64,000 nucleotides of DNA. Source: Paenibacillus sp. OV219 (GTDB lineage: Bacteria > Bacillota > Bacilli > Paenibacillales > Paenibacillaceae). The translations under genes were made by a program, and so were the position numbers. Where the stretch lies: positions 1 to 64,000 of the forward strand of contig NZ_FOCJ01000003.1 in assembly GCF_900110075.1 (NCBI RefSeq), given 5' to 3'. Below, piece by piece: positions 1 through 11,808 of this stretch. The notes under the pieces are model-generated. The model saw only the letters and a program-made list of their open reading frames with translations, was not told the origin of the DNA and searched no databases. Within the stretch, counting starts at the first letter, position 1, and every line of letters starts with the position of its first letter.

Positions 1-277
1 CTTGGTGAGCCGTTACCCCACCAACTAGCTAATGCACCGCAGGCCCATCTGTAAGTGACAGCTTGCACCGTCTTTCCCAACTCAGCCATGCAGCTCAGTT
101 GTTTATCCGGTATTAGCATCCGTTTCCGAATGTTATCCCGATCTTACAGGCAGGTTGCCTACGTGTTACTCACCCGTCCGCCGCTAAGCTATCCCCGAAG
201 GAATAACTCCGCTCGACTTGCATGTATTAGGCACGCCGCCAGCGTTCGTCCTGAGCCAGGATCAAACTCTCCATAAT
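1..277 (-). rRNA. rrs: 16S ribosomal RNA, 5' portion (partial)
   Basis: The minus strand carries the start of a bacterial 16S rRNA: the complement of the universal 27F site (AGAGTTTGATCCTGGCTCAG) lies at 251-270, and the following bases match the V1/V2 region of Bacillales rRNA. The gene continues past the left edge. The 5' end at about 277 is estimated from the usual distance to the 27F site. An rrn operon beside gyrA matches the position of rrnO in Bacillus subtilis. Confidence 0.97.
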
Positions 278-510
278 AGGCGAAATGGCAGAGCCATTTG
301 CGCCAAATGAATTTGCTTGTTAGCTCATTCAAAAAACTAGCTCGTCAGAAACACTTTCGCCAGATGGCGATCGTCGTTTCGACGTATTTTTTGACCTTTT
401 GACAGGTCGCTCATTGTTCAGTTTTCAAGGAACAAAATTCTTATTTCGTCCGCCGTACTTCTCAGCGGCGACTTGATTAATATATCACATTCGCCTACAT
501 CATTGCAAGC
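278..510 (-). promoter_or_regulatory. rrn promoter and 16S leader
   Basis: Reading on the minus strand, TTGCAA (503-508) and TATATT (479-484) are spaced by 18 bases, with a TG extension before the -10. This is a good housekeeping promoter for the rRNA operon. The leader contains a boxA-like antitermination sequence around 415-435 (CCTTGAAAACTGAACA) and short hairpins at about 360-400. The stretch has no gene. Confidence 0.75.
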
Positions 511-544
511 TTTATTTTAATTTAATTTGTTAATTTAATTAAAA

Positions 545-598
545 ACTGTGTTATATTATCTCGGCCCTTAAAAGCGGCAAGGAGTAATATAACACAGT
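545..598 (-). terminator. Terminator-like inverted repeat after the HD-GYP gene
   Basis: ACTGTGTTATATTA (545-558) pairs perfectly with TAATATAACACAGT (585-598). On the minus strand the hairpin is followed by a run of T, so it probably ends the HD-GYP transcript before the rrn promoter. The loop is long (26 bases) for an intrinsic terminator. Confidence 0.6.
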
Positions 599-629
599 CG
601 GCTTGGTGAGGTCAACCCTCATATTCAAT

Positions 630-1727
630 TTAATGCGTGCTTGATTTGGACAGTACTTCTTCGATGTAATACTGCCTCTCATTCGCAAGGTTCACGATTG
701 TTCCGCCGATGGAAACCCACGGCCTTGTCGGATGGTTACGGTCAGAGAATACAATCTCCCCAACCCGGTCATCGTTCAGACGGACGATTGTTCCGTTATG
801 AAACTGTGTCGCTCTCTCAATAAAGGTGCGAACATATGCAGCATCCAGCTTACCAAAGGAGTCCTGCTGAAGCTGCTCAAGCACAAGATAAGGTGAAGAA
901 GCTTTACGGTATGCCCGCTTCATCGTCATCGCATTAAAGATATCTGAGATCGCGACAAACTTCGCATAGGGATGGATCTTCTCTGAACCGATTCCAAGCG
1001 GATACCCGCTACCATCGTATCGCTCATGATGCTGAAGCGCTGCAAGCTTAACACCTTCGTTAATAGCAGTTACATTTTTGAGCAACTGGTAGCCAAGAAC
1101 GGTGTGACGCTTCATTTCTTCAACTTCAGCTAGTGTCAGCTTGGTTGGCTTGTTCAGAATATTGCTGTCGACCTTGGAGTTACCGATATCATGCAGCAAC
1201 CCGGCAAGCGCCGACTGAACCCAGTCCTTCTTAGGTAATCCATTCCACTGAGCCATCATATAGCAGCTTAATGCCGACATAACACTCTTATGGTAGAGGT
1301 AGTCCTCTGTCGGGACATTTTGTGGTGCGAATGTGAGCATTTTGTACTCATGGCTATATTGAAGCAAAGCTTCTAGTTGATTACGGATTTCGAGAATCGG
1401 GAATGCCACTCCACCGCTTGCCATCTGGTTGAACACTTTCTTGAGCAGCGCAACGGTAATGTCGTACTGATCTATCAGTGGTGATTTGGAAGAAGCTGCT
1501 CCATCCTTCGATGCCTCTTGTGTCTTGTCAGCGGCCGTTTCATCAGCATCCTTCTTATCGCCGGGTGATTCGATCGTGACCTGCGCCACTATAAATGCAT
1601 GCAATATTTCTTGCTCGCGCTGCATGATGACTTTGCCTTTATGAAAAAGAACACTGCCAAGGGGGGTGAGAACGTCCTGTGCAATCTTGTCTCCAAGCTT
1701 TACTTGCGAAACTGCTACCGTCGCCAT
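630..1727 (-). CDS. HD-GYP domain protein, putative cyclic-di-GMP phosphodiesterase
   Basis: The protein of 365 residues has an N-terminal regulatory part with a charged low-complexity stretch (about 55-85), then an HD-GYP domain. The HD metal pair is in GLLHDIGNSK (about 176-185), and HHERYDGSGYP (about 233-243) holds the GYP signature. The family hydrolyses cyclic di-GMP; activity here is inferred. ATG 1727 is chosen because GGAGGAG lies just upstream; an in-frame GTG at 1742 would place that ribosome site inside the gene. It lies 35 bases downstream of gyrA on the same strand and may be co-transcribed with it. No transmembrane segment is visible, so it should be cytosolic. Confidence 0.85.
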   Translation of the reverse strand: MATVAVSQVKLGDKIAQDVLTPLGSVLFHKGKVIMQREQEILHAFIVAQVTIESPGDKKDADETAADKTQEASKDGAASSKSPLIDQYDITVALLKKVFNQMASGGVAFPILEIRNQLEALLQYSHEYKMLTFAPQNVPTEDYLYHKSVMSALSCYMMAQWNGLPKKDWVQSALAGLLHDIGNSKVDSNILNKPTKLTLAEVEEMKRHTVLGYQLLKNVTAINEGVKLAALQHHERYDGSGYPLGIGSEKIHPYAKFVAISDIFNAMTMKRAYRKASSPYLVLEQLQQDSFGKLDAAYVRTFIERATQFHNGTIVRLNDDRVGEIVFSDRNHPTRPWVSIGGTIVNLANERQYYIEEVLSKSSTH

Positions 1728-1762
1728 TATACTCTCCTCCACCCTGCCTGCGTTAAAAAGCT

Positions 1763-4255
1763 TTATTCTTCGTCAGAAGAGTTGTTCTCTGGCTCCTGGA
1801 ATTCCGCTTCTTCGTCGTTGATATCCGATTCTTCATTGCGGGCGACTCGCGTTACGGTTGCAACGGAATCATCCTCACGAATATTAATCAGTCTCACGCC
1901 TTGCGTATTACGGCCCATTGTGGAAATGCCGTCCATGCTCATACGGATCATCGTGCCGGTAGAAGTCATGATCATGAGATCCTCGTCGTTCTGAACAACT
2001 CTGAGGCTGACGATCGCTCCGTTACGTTCGGTAACGTTGAGTGTCTTAATCCCTTTACCCCCACGGCTCTGGCTCCGGTATTCACTAATTGGCGTCCGCT
2101 TGCCATAACCATTCGCTGTAACGATGAGCACATCATGCTCAGGAACAACTACATCCATACTGATAACGAGATCGTCATCGTCCGTATTGATACCTTTAAC
2201 CCCAGTCGCCGAACGTCCCATTGGTCGTACATCTTGTTCCGGGAATCGGATCGACATACCTTGACTCGTACCCATGATCATCTCCTGGTTACCGTCGGTC
2301 AGCTTCACGCCAATGAGATCATCGTCTTCGCGCAGGTTGATCGCAATGAGGCCGACCTTCCGGATGTTCGAATAGTCATCAAGCGGCGTCTTCTTCACGA
2401 TACCTTGCTTCGTCGCGAAGAACAGGAATTGGTTCGGCTCGAATGATTCAACTGGAATAACCGCATTGACAGTCTCGCCTTGCTCAATCTGCAGCAGGTT
2501 AATGATTGGCGTTCCACGCGCTGTGCGGCCTAGCTCTGGAATCTCGTAAGCTTTCAGGCGGTAGACCTTCCCTTTATTCGTAAAGAACAGCAGGAAGTGA
2601 TGTGTGTTCGAAACGAATAGATGCTCGACAAAGTCGGTATCTTTCGTATCCATACCGATAACGCCTTTACCGCCCCGCTTCTGACTGCGATACGTTGTTA
2701 CAGGCAGACGCTTCACATAACCGGTGTGCGTAATCGAAACGACAACATCTTCACGAGGAATAAGATCCTCGTCCAATATCTCATCTTCGCTCGCCATAAT
2801 CTCCGTACGGCGCTCATCGCCAAACTTCTCTTTCACTTCTTCGAGCTCTTCGTTAATAATTTGCAGCACAAGCTGCTCATCAGCGAGAATCGCTTTGAAC
2901 TCTGCAATCTTACGAAGCAGTTCCGCATACTCGGCTTCGATCTTGTCGCGTTCCAGACCTGTGAGGCGCTGCAAACGCATGTCCAGAATCGCTTGCGCCT
3001 GATCGTGGCTCAGGTTGAAGCGAGACATTAGACCATCGCGCGCTTCTTCCGTCGTCTGCGAAGCACGGATTAGCGCAATGACTTCATCCAGATGGTCAAG
3101 CGCAATACGCAAGCCTTCAAGGATATGGGCGCGGGCTTCCGCTTTCTTCAAGTCGAACTCCGTACGACGGCGAATGACTTCGATCTGATGCTCTAAATAG
3201 TAATACAGAATATCACGTAGGTTCAGCGTGCGCGGCTCGCCTTTAACGAGTGCCAGCATGTTGAAGCCGAAGTTCATTTGCATCTGTGTCTGTTTGTAGA
3301 GGTTGTTGAGCACCACGGTTGGTGTTACATCGCGGCGAAGCTCAATGACAACGCGCATACCGTTACGGTCTGATTCATCACGCAAGTCGGTAATGCCGTC
3401 AATCTTCTTCTCGCGAACGAGCTCAGCGATCTTCTCAACGAGTCGTGCTTTGACGACTTGGTAAGGCAGCTCATGTACGATGATCCGTGCTTTACCGCCA
3501 TTCTCCTCGATCGTTGCGCGTGCACGCATGGTCACGGAGCCGCGACCAGTCGTATACGCCTGACGCATGCCTTCGCGGCCCATTACGAAGCCGGCTGTCG
3601 GGAAGTCAGGGCCCTTGATATGATCCATCAGCTCAATTGGAGTAATCTCCGGATTGCTGATCAGCGCTTGTACGCCGTTAATGACTTCCGTCAAGTTATG
3701 CGGCGGAATATTTGTTGCCATACCAACGGCAATACCCGTCAAGCCGTTAACGAGCAAGTTCGGGAAACGAGCCGGTAGTACGACCGGTTCATGTTCTTCG
3801 CCGTCATAGTTAGGCGCGTAATCAACCGTCTCTTTATTGATATCGCGAAGCATCTCCATCGCGATCTTCGACAGCCTTGCCTCTGTATAACGCATCGCCG
3901 CAGCCATATCGCCGTCGATGGAACCAAAGTTGCCGTGACCGTCGATCAGCATGTAACGAAGCGAGAAATCCTGCGCCATGCGGACCATCGTTTCATAAAC
4001 GGCAGAGTCACCATGCGGGTGGTACTTACCGATTACTTCACCGACGATTCTCGCAGATTTCTTATAAGGCTTGTCCGGAGACATTCCGAGTTCAGACATT
4101 GCAAAAAGGATACGGCGATGTACCGGCTTCAGTCCGTCACGGACGTCTGGAAGCGCACGGCTCACGATGATACTCATTGCATAGTCCATAAACGACTCGC
4201 GCATCTCGACACCGATATCGCGATCTCGCACTTGCAGATTGTTCTCTTCTGCCAT
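1763..4255 (-). CDS. gyrA: DNA gyrase subunit A
   Basis: Full-length GyrA of 830 residues. It forms the A2B2 gyrase that introduces negative supercoils using ATP. The breakage-reunion domain has [10 protein letters not shown] near residue 41 and the catalytic tyrosine at about 123 in [10 protein letters not shown]. The quinolone-resistance region reads GDSAVYE with Ser84 and Glu88, the usual susceptible-type residues. The C-terminal half carries the repeated blades of the DNA-wrapping beta-pinwheel and ends in an acidic tail. AGGAGG lies upstream of ATG 4255. Unlike in most Bacillales, gyrB is not directly adjacent: a gene on the opposite strand lies between them. Confidence 0.98.
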   Translation of the reverse strand: MAEENNLQVRDRDIGVEMRESFMDYAMSIIVSRALPDVRDGLKPVHRRILFAMSELGMSPDKPYKKSARIVGEVIGKYHPHGDSAVYETMVRMAQDFSLRYMLIDGHGNFGSIDGDMAAAMRYTEARLSKIAMEMLRDINKETVDYAPNYDGEEHEPVVLPARFPNLLVNGLTGIAVGMATNIPPHNLTEVINGVQALISNPEITPIELMDHIKGPDFPTAGFVMGREGMRQAYTTGRGSVTMRARATIEENGGKARIIVHELPYQVVKARLVEKIAELVREKKIDGITDLRDESDRNGMRVVIELRRDVTPTVVLNNLYKQTQMQMNFGFNMLALVKGEPRTLNLRDILYYYLEHQIEVIRRRTEFDLKKAEARAHILEGLRIALDHLDEVIALIRASQTTEEARDGLMSRFNLSHDQAQAILDMRLQRLTGLERDKIEAEYAELLRKIAEFKAILADEQLVLQIINEELEEVKEKFGDERRTEIMASEDEILDEDLIPREDVVVSITHTGYVKRLPVTTYRSQKRGGKGVIGMDTKDTDFVEHLFVSNTHHFLLFFTNKGKVYRLKAYEIPELGRTARGTPIINLLQIEQGETVNAVIPVESFEPNQFLFFATKQGIVKKTPLDDYSNIRKVGLIAINLREDDDLIGVKLTDGNQEMIMGTSQGMSIRFPEQDVRPMGRSATGVKGINTDDDDLVISMDVVVPEHDVLIVTANGYGKRTPISEYRSQSRGGKGIKTLNVTERNGAIVSLRVVQNDEDLMIMTSTGTMIRMSMDGISTMGRNTQGVRLINIREDDSVATVTRVARNEESDINDEEAEFQEPENNSSDEE

Positions 4256-4614
4256 CGTAAACCTCCTAGGGTTGCATATAACAATAAGCGCCTAACAATA
4301 AAATGCAGTGACTGCAAACACCGTTAGATGCAGGGATAATCGTATAACAGCGTAATAGATATAGTTTTTTCTAAATTGAGCTGTCCTTAAACGTTATCGG
4401 TCATAAACTTATCTTTATCGAGTTAGGTCATACGCCCACTCCATGTGCCCTCATCCGCCATAATGTAACATGATTATGTAATCAGAATTAGCATCTATAG
4501 CGATGAAAGCAAAAAATAGGCATTATCCCTATTATAACATCGTTTTCTACCTCTGTCTCCTGCAGGCTTATTCGCATATGCTTCTACTTCCACATACGAA
4601 AGGCGGAGCCCCGC
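4256..4614 (-). promoter_or_regulatory. gyrA upstream region with candidate promoter
   Basis: This 359-base stretch has no gene. On the minus strand an extended -10 (TG-T-TATAAT, complement of ATTATA at 4531-4536) follows GAGACA by 17 bases, a plausible gyrA promoter leaving a leader of about 270 bases. Several other A+T-rich hexamers occur, so the assignment is tentative. Confidence 0.4.
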
Positions 4615-5376
4615 TTGGCCATTCAACGTGTCAAAAGCAAATGGGCCAAAACGAAAGTGCTGATGAATTCTGAACAGCTAAGAGCTCGTATTCCGGTTAC
4701 TAAGGTATGGGCCTCGCCCGCGCTTGAGCAGCTGCTGCAAGATTTCGGTATGGTTTATGTGAAGCCAGATCAAGGCACATTCGGTCTTGGCGTTATCCGA
4801 GTTGAAAAGCAATCCGACATCAGCTACTCCTACCAGCATGATACAAAGATCATGCAGTTCACCTCATTCGAGACACTATCACGCTCACTACAGAGGCTTA
4901 TCGGCAGCCGGCGATACTTGATTCAGCAAGGCATTCAGCTGCTGAGATATGATGGGCGCCGCTTCGACGTCCGCGTCATGGTTCAACACACTTCGCAAAA
5001 GGCATGGGAGACGACCGGTATTATTGGACGGCTTAGCCACCCTGCCAAAATCGTGACAAACTATCATAGCGGCGGCACACCGATGTCCATCGACCAGCTC
5101 ATGAACCCACATCTCTTGCCAGGTCAAATTAACAGCTACAAGTCATGGCTTGCCGAGCTGGGCATTGCAACCGCTCGACAGCTGCAGACTACCTACCCAG
5201 GCTTGAAAGAGATAGGCATCGATCTGGCCATCGATGAGTCCTTCCAACCTTGGATTCTGGAAGTCAACACATTGCCTGATCCGTTCATCTTTCGCAAGCT
5301 TAGCGACCAATCGGTATTTCGCCGGATACACCGTTATTGTGTCGGCTATGGAAGGTTCAAACGCCACGCCAAGTAA
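4615..5376 (+). CDS. YheC/YheD-family ATP-grasp protein
   Basis: The 253-residue protein matches the YheC/YheD endospore coat-associated family, which has an ATP-grasp fold. Recognisable parts are VYVKPDQGTFGLGVIRV (about 48-64, nucleotide-binding lysine and glycine loop), RRFDVRVMVQ (about 115-124) and IDLAID...WILEVNTLPDPF (about 203-226), which supplies the metal-binding Glu and Asn. Its substrate is unknown. A TTG start at 4615 is chosen because AGGCGGAG precedes it; no better ATG is present. It is transcribed against gyrA and gyrB, stops about 40 bases from the gyrB end, and therefore splits the usual gyrB-gyrA pair. Confidence 0.8.
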   Translation: MAIQRVKSKWAKTKVLMNSEQLRARIPVTKVWASPALEQLLQDFGMVYVKPDQGTFGLGVIRVEKQSDISYSYQHDTKIMQFTSFETLSRSLQRLIGSRRYLIQQGIQLLRYDGRRFDVRVMVQHTSQKAWETTGIIGRLSHPAKIVTNYHSGGTPMSIDQLMNPHLLPGQINSYKSWLAELGIATARQLQTTYPGLKEIGIDLAIDESFQPWILEVNTLPDPFIFRKLSDQSVFRRIHRYCVGYGRFKRHAK

Positions 5377-5415
5377 AAACAAGCCGCCCGAATCGCCGGA
5401 CGGCTTGTTGTTTGT

Positions 5416-7350
<1,935 letters not shown>

Positions 7351-7391
7351 CTACTCTTGCCACAAACTATATGAGCTTTCGAATTAGCCAC

Positions 7392-7640
7392 CTAAGTGGT
7401 TGCAAAATGGTGCGAGCGCTTCTTCAGCGTAGAGGACGAAATCGGGGAATAGTAAACTTTACTCTTTGTCACCACGATGGACTTGGCTTCTTCTTCTCCG
7501 ATAACTTCTACGTCCTTACGCTTTCTGGCTTGAGCAACAAATTGCTTGGACAGCTTAGAGGACTGCTCGATCGAAATATCAAAAATAGCTACGAGTTCCG
7601 CAGCACGAATAATCTTCTCTCCGCCCAAATGAATGTACAT
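7392..7640 (-). CDS. remB: Extracellular matrix regulator RemB (DUF370)
   Basis: An 82-residue DUF370 protein, the YaaB/RemB type found between recF and gyrB in B. subtilis. MYIHLGGEKIIRAAELVAIFD is the family N-terminus. RemA, its paralogue, is a DNA-binding activator of matrix and osmoprotection genes; RemB supports the same regulon in B. subtilis, and this role is inferred here. ATG 7640 is preceded by AGGGGTGGG at good spacing; an upstream in-frame start at 7691 would overlap recF and lacks the site. The basic tail (KKRSHH) is notable but its meaning is unknown. Confidence 0.88.
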   Translation of the reverse strand: MYIHLGGEKIIRAAELVAIFDISIEQSSKLSKQFVAQARKRKDVEVIGEEEAKSIVVTKSKVYYSPISSSTLKKRSHHFATT

Positions 7641-7677
7641 AAGTTCCCACCCCTTCGTCTTCACGCCATTAGCGCTG

Positions 7678-8787
7678 TTACCGCTCGACATGACCGTCCT
7701 TTACTTGATATACGCGGGAGTCATTGAGCTTGCTAATATTGACGCTCTCTAGACCGGTTGTCGTAATAAACGTCTGTACTTTGCTCTGGAATGTCTCGAT
7801 AAGCTGCGTCTGCCGGTGCTGGTCAAGCTCTGACAGCACATCGTCAAGAAGCAACAGAGGATACTCTCCGATTTCTTCATGAATAAGTTCAATTTCGGCT
7901 AATTTCAAGGAGAGCGCAGTCGTTCGCTGCTGGCCCTGTGAACCGTAAACTGAAGCTTCTTTGCCATTTATATAAAAGGCCATATCGTCACGATGAGGAC
8001 CAACAAGCGTCATTCCACGGCGTTGTTCCTGATCTTTTACATCTGTTAACTTTAACATAAATTGATTAAATAATATAGATTCATCTTCGGTGGGGTCGCT
8101 CTCGAACGAGGGCCGATATACGATTGTGAGCTCCTCATTGCCCGCTGTAATTCCGGAATGGATCTGCTGAGCCCACTTTTGCAGCTTCTGTATAAAGTTT
8201 TGCCTTTTTTTCACAATTTTAACACCATACTCGGCAAGCTGCATGTTCCAGACTTCCATCATCGCCTGATTACTGCTGCCTGGGGCTGATGATTTCAAGT
8301 AATTGTTGCGCTGCTGCAGCACTTTGGCGTATTGACCGAGCGCATGCAAATAACCGGGCTGTACCTGGCCGATCTCCATATCGAGAAATCGCCGGCGTAT
8401 GCCCGGTGTGCCTTTCACAATCTCCAAATCTTCTGGCGCGAACATGACAACGTTGAGCGTACCGACAAATTCGCTTAGCTTGCGCTGCTCGAGCCCGTTG
8501 ATCTTCGCTTTCTTCCCCTGTGACGACAACGATAAGTCCAAAGTGACGGGACCATAACGCTTGTCAACCTCGCCGCGAATGCGGGCCTCGCTGGATTGCC
8601 AACCGATGAGCTCCTTGTCCTTGCTCGTCCGATGGGATTTCGTCAGTGCGAGCACATAAATCGCTTCCAGCAAATTCGTCTTGCCTTGGGCGTTGCGGCC
8701 GACAAACAGATTCACCTGGCTGTCGGTCGCAAGCTCAATATGCTCATAGTTCCGATAATTCTGCAGTTGGATAGAATTTAAACGCAC
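7678..8787 (-). CDS. recF: DNA replication and repair protein RecF
   Basis: RecF of 369 residues, an SMC-like ATPase that helps load RecA at single-strand gaps with RecO and RecR. Walker A GRNAQGKTN lies at about 30-38, the ABC signature region YGSQGQQRTTALSLKLAE at about 280, and Walker B LLLLDDVLSELD at about 310. A GTG start at 8787 follows GGGAGG. It belongs to the dnaA-dnaN-yaaA-recF-remB-gyrB series on one strand. Confidence 0.97.
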   Translation of the reverse strand: MRLNSIQLQNYRNYEHIELATDSQVNLFVGRNAQGKTNLLEAIYVLALTKSHRTSKDKELIGWQSSEARIRGEVDKRYGPVTLDLSLSSQGKKAKINGLEQRKLSEFVGTLNVVMFAPEDLEIVKGTPGIRRRFLDMEIGQVQPGYLHALGQYAKVLQQRNNYLKSSAPGSSNQAMMEVWNMQLAEYGVKIVKKRQNFIQKLQKWAQQIHSGITAGNEELTIVYRPSFESDPTEDESILFNQFMLKLTDVKDQEQRRGMTLVGPHRDDMAFYINGKEASVYGSQGQQRTTALSLKLAEIELIHEEIGEYPLLLLDDVLSELDQHRQTQLIETFQSKVQTFITTTGLESVNISKLNDSRVYQVKDGHVER

Positions 8788-8827
8788 GTTGATTGATGCC
8801 TCCCGGTTACTGCTCGGCCGCGTTATA

Positions 8828-9043
8828 CTACCGCTTCACGACCGTAAAGACGCCAAATCCTTTCACATCAACCTTATCGCCAACATACAGCTTCCGTCCG
8901 CGACGGTTGTCAGGTTCTCCGTTAATGAGCACTTCGTACTCCTGCAGAAAAAACTTTGCCGCACCGCCGGAGTCAATGCATTCGGATAGTTTCAGAAACT
9001 GTCCGAGTGCAATATATTCTGTCGAAATTCCAATTTCCTTCAT
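8828..9043 (-). CDS. yaaA: S4 domain protein YaaA
   Basis: A 71-residue protein made almost entirely of an S4 RNA-binding domain (ALGQFLKLSECIDSGGAAKFFLQEYEVLINGEPD, then GRKLYVGDKV). In B. subtilis YaaA, between dnaN and recF, is reported to act in ribosome assembly; that role is inferred. AGGGGA precedes ATG 9043, and the spacing to dnaN (17 bases) suggests co-transcription. Confidence 0.92.
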   Translation of the reverse strand: MKEIGISTEYIALGQFLKLSECIDSGGAAKFFLQEYEVLINGEPDNRRGRKLYVGDKVDVKGFGVFTVVKR

Positions 9044-9060
9044 GTTGAGTTCCCCTAACG

Positions 9061-10203
9061 TTAGCCTGTTGTCCGATACGGCAAAATCAAGTATAAACTG
9101 TGCTGGTGATCGGTCGGCTTAATGATGATTGGGCTCATTGCCCCTGTAAATCCGATGAAAAGATATTCACTATCGATAACTTTGAGCGCGTCGAGCATAT
9201 ATTTGGAGTTAAAAGCGATTCGGAGCTGTTCGCCCTTCATCTCGTTCACTTCAAGCAACTCCGTTACACGTCCAAGTTCTGTTGAGCTCGACGAAATTTC
9301 AATGCGACCATCCTCCTGAGTAACGAGGCGAACAATGTTCGTCTTCTCTTCACGCGACATCAAATACGCGCGATCGATCGCATCCGTCAATTTTTTTGTG
9401 TGCAGCACTAGTTCTGTTTTAAACTGCTGCGGAATAATCTTGGAAGTGTCCGGGTAAGTCCCGTCCAAGATTCTTGAATAGAACAGTACGTTGCCGACTT
9501 TAAACAGCACTTGATTATCCGCTACAACGATATCCACATGTGTATGATCGTCCGGAACGATTTTTGACAGCTCGCCGAGCGTCTTACCGGAGATAACCAC
9601 ATTGGAGAATCGGTAGCCTTCCGGTGTTTCAACAGTAGCGGTACGGCTTGCGAGACGATGACGGTCTGTTGCTACAAATTTCAACTGATTATCTGTCAAA
9701 TTCCACAATGCGCCTGTCAAAATTGGCGTTTGTTCGCTAGTCGAAGTGGCGAATACCGTCTGACGAATCATGGACTTCAATAGATCGCCAGGAACAGAGA
9801 TGATTTCGTTCTGTTCGACTGTTGGCAGAATCGGGAATTCTTCCGGATCAAGACCAACCATTTGAATATCGGTTGAACCGGAGCGGATCATCGTCTGGTG
9901 CTGTTCTTTTACTTCGATTTCGAGCTCATCTGACGGTAATTTCTTAACAATTTCAACGAAAAACTTAGCCGGAAGCACGACGCTGCCTGGTTTCTCGACT
10001 TTCGCAATAACGAATTCGCCGTTCTCAACGGGAATAAAGCTTTGAATTGAAATATCCGTATCGCTTGCGGTTAATGTAACCCCTTGGTGTGTAACGTCGA
10101 TTTTGATACCACCGAGAATTGGAATTGCGGGTCTGGACGAGGAAGCTTTGGATACTTGTTGAATGGCGTCGTTTAATTGATCTTTGCGAATCGTTAATTT
10201 CAT
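9061..10203 (-). CDS. dnaN: DNA polymerase III beta subunit (sliding clamp)
   Basis: DnaN of 380 residues, the ring-shaped processivity clamp that tethers DNA polymerase and many repair proteins. Three clamp domains of about 120 residues can be followed, and the C-terminus ends in the family pattern PIIIKPTDHQHSLYLILPYR. AGGAGTGAAATT precedes ATG 10203. The gene follows dnaA, with the origin unwinding region in the gap between them. Confidence 0.98.
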   Translation of the reverse strand: MKLTIRKDQLNDAIQQVSKASSSRPAIPILGGIKIDVTHQGVTLTASDTDISIQSFIPVENGEFVIAKVEKPGSVVLPAKFFVEIVKKLPSDELEIEVKEQHQTMIRSGSTDIQMVGLDPEEFPILPTVEQNEIISVPGDLLKSMIRQTVFATSTSEQTPILTGALWNLTDNQLKFVATDRHRLASRTATVETPEGYRFSNVVISGKTLGELSKIVPDDHTHVDIVVADNQVLFKVGNVLFYSRILDGTYPDTSKIIPQQFKTELVLHTKKLTDAIDRAYLMSREEKTNIVRLVTQEDGRIEISSSSTELGRVTELLEVNEMKGEQLRIAFNSKYMLDALKVIDSEYLFIGFTGAMSPIIIKPTDHQHSLYLILPYRTTG

Positions 10204-10261
10204 AATTTCACTCCTAGAATAAGCGGGTGATGCGAGGGCTGAGAATGGCGTCTCGTTTCAC

Positions 10262-10365
10262 CTATATTTTGATGATGTTTATTTAAATTATTAGTAGAAG
10301 TCGTAGTAGGGGCCCTGAATATGTGGATAAGTGGGTGCAACACGGATAAAGCAAGCCTATCCACA
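10262..10365. other. oriC unwinding region: DNA unwinding element, DnaA-trio and DnaA boxes
   Basis: Between dnaA and dnaN lies the arrangement known as the Bacillus basal unwinding system. A perfect DnaA box (TGTGGATAA, 10322-10330) is followed, reading leftwards, by a G+C-rich spacer (10310-10315), six triplets TAG-TAG-AAG-TCG-TAG-TAG (10292-10309) and an A+T-rich tract (10262-10291). The triplets read 3' to 5' as GAT repeats fit the DnaA-trio consensus except for one. A second near-perfect box (CTATCCACA, 10357-10365) lies on the other side. This is where strand opening should begin. Confidence 0.8.
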
Positions 10366-10455
10366 TGTGCATAGCGTGTGCATAGGCTTGCTAATAAAAT
10401 GTTGAAGAAAGTGCATAACTTTTTGATCCAATTGCCGTTATACCGCTTCTTCGTA

Positions 10456-11808
10456 TTAGGTGTGATTGCGAATCTTATCAGATAGCGTCTGAATGATCTT
10501 ATATAGCTCTCCATCAATTTTCAGCTGCTGCGAAATTTTCTCATGGGCGTGAATGACCGTTGTATGATCTCTTCCGCCGAACGCTTCACCGATCTTCGGC
10601 AGCGAGTAATCCGTCAGCTCACGCGACAGGTACATCGCGATTTGCCGTGGGTAAGCGATAGCCTTCGTACGTTTCCGCGCCTTGAACTCCTCAAGCTTCA
10701 ATCCGTACAGCTCGCCGACTTTTTGCTGGATATCGTGCATCGTAATCATTTTTGGACGGCTTGATGGAATAATATCTTTAAGCGCCTCGGCTGCCAGGTG
10801 TGACGTAATGTCTTGATTAATAAGCGATGAATACGCTACAACCCGGATTAACGCGCCTTCGAGCTCACGGATGTTCGTATCGATCTGGTTCGCGATATAG
10901 ACCATCGCTTCATTCGGAATATCAAGATTCTCGGCTCGCGCCTTCTTCCTGAGTATTGCAATCCGCGTCTCGAGATCTGGCGGCTGGATGTCGATCATCA
11001 GTCCCCACTCGAAGCGAGAACGAAGCCGCTCCTCTAGTGTTGGAATTTCCTTTGGGGGACGGTCACTGGAGATGACGATCTGCTTGCGCTCTTCATGCAG
11101 CGCGTTAAACGTATGGAAGAACTCTTCTTGCGTCTGCTCCTTGCCCGCTAGGAACTGAATATCATCAATGAGCAGGACGTCGATATTCCGGTATTTATTG
11201 CGGAAGCTCTCGCCTCTGTTGTCGCGGATCGCATTGATGAATTCGTTCGTAAACTTCTCCGAGGACAGGTAAAGCACGCGTGTATTCGGGTTATGTTCCA
11301 AAATATAATGCCCGATTGCATGCATAAGATGCGTCTTGCCAAGTCCTACGCCACCGTATAGAAACAGTGGATTGTACGCTTTGGCTGGCGCTTCGGCAAC
11401 GGCTAGTGATGCTGCATGGGCAAAACGGTTGTTCACGCCGATGACGAACGTATCAAACATATATTTAGGGTTAAGCATATGCGTATATGGCTCGTCCGGC
11501 CCGGTTTGTACAACTGGCATCACGATAGGCTGAGCCTCTGCAGGTTCTGGCGGCTTATTCTCCTCAATGGCAAACTTAATGTCATATTGGCGCCCCAAAT
11601 ATTCCTGCAGTGTCGTCCGCACAAGCTTTGTATACCGGCTTTCGAGCCATTCGGCTGCAAAAGTCGTTGGAGCTGTCACAATTACGGTTGAATCACCACT
11701 AAACGAAGCCTTAGTCGCCTTAAACCAAGTGTCGAAACTTGGCTTGCTGAGCTTCGTTTGAATGATGGACAGCACCTGGTGCCACATTTCGTGCGTATGG
11801 CTATCCAC
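10456..11808 (-). CDS. dnaA: Chromosomal replication initiator protein DnaA
   Basis: DnaA of 450 residues. Domain I (about 1-85) is the interaction module, followed by a proline-rich linker. The AAA+ domain has Walker [10 protein letters not shown] at about 152-160 and Walker [10 protein letters not shown] at about 211. The C-terminal helix-turn-helix contains the [15 protein letters not shown] signature that reads DnaA boxes. The start is GTG 11808 (AAGGAG nine bases upstream). A CTATCCACA DnaA box overlaps this start codon and further boxes lie upstream, so autoregulation is likely. The protein binds the box clusters on both sides of its own gene. Confidence 0.98.
   Translation of the reverse strand: MDSHTHEMWHQVLSIIQTKLSKPSFDTWFKATKASFSGDSTVIVTAPTTFAAEWLESRYTKLVRTTLQEYLGRQYDIKFAIEENKPPEPAEAQPIVMPVVQTGPDEPYTHMLNPKYMFDTFVIGVNNRFAHAASLAVAEAPAKAYNPLFLYGGVGLGKTHLMHAIGHYILEHNPNTRVLYLSSEKFTNEFINAIRDNRGESFRNKYRNIDVLLIDDIQFLAGKEQTQEEFFHTFNALHEERKQIVISSDRPPKEIPTLEERLRSRFEWGLMIDIQPPDLETRIAILRKKARAENLDIPNEAMVYIANQIDTNIRELEGALIRVVAYSSLINQDITSHLAAEALKDIIPSSRPKMITMHDIQQKVGELYGLKLEEFKARKRTKAIAYPRQIAMYLSRELTDYSLPKIGEAFGGRDHTTVIHAHEKISQQLKIDGELYKIIQTLSDKIRNHT

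Noticed and set aside
10200-10517. Open frame of 105 codons spanning the dnaA-dnaN gap
   Set aside because: It overlaps the dnaA 3' end and the unwinding element, has no ribosome site and no recognisable protein pattern.
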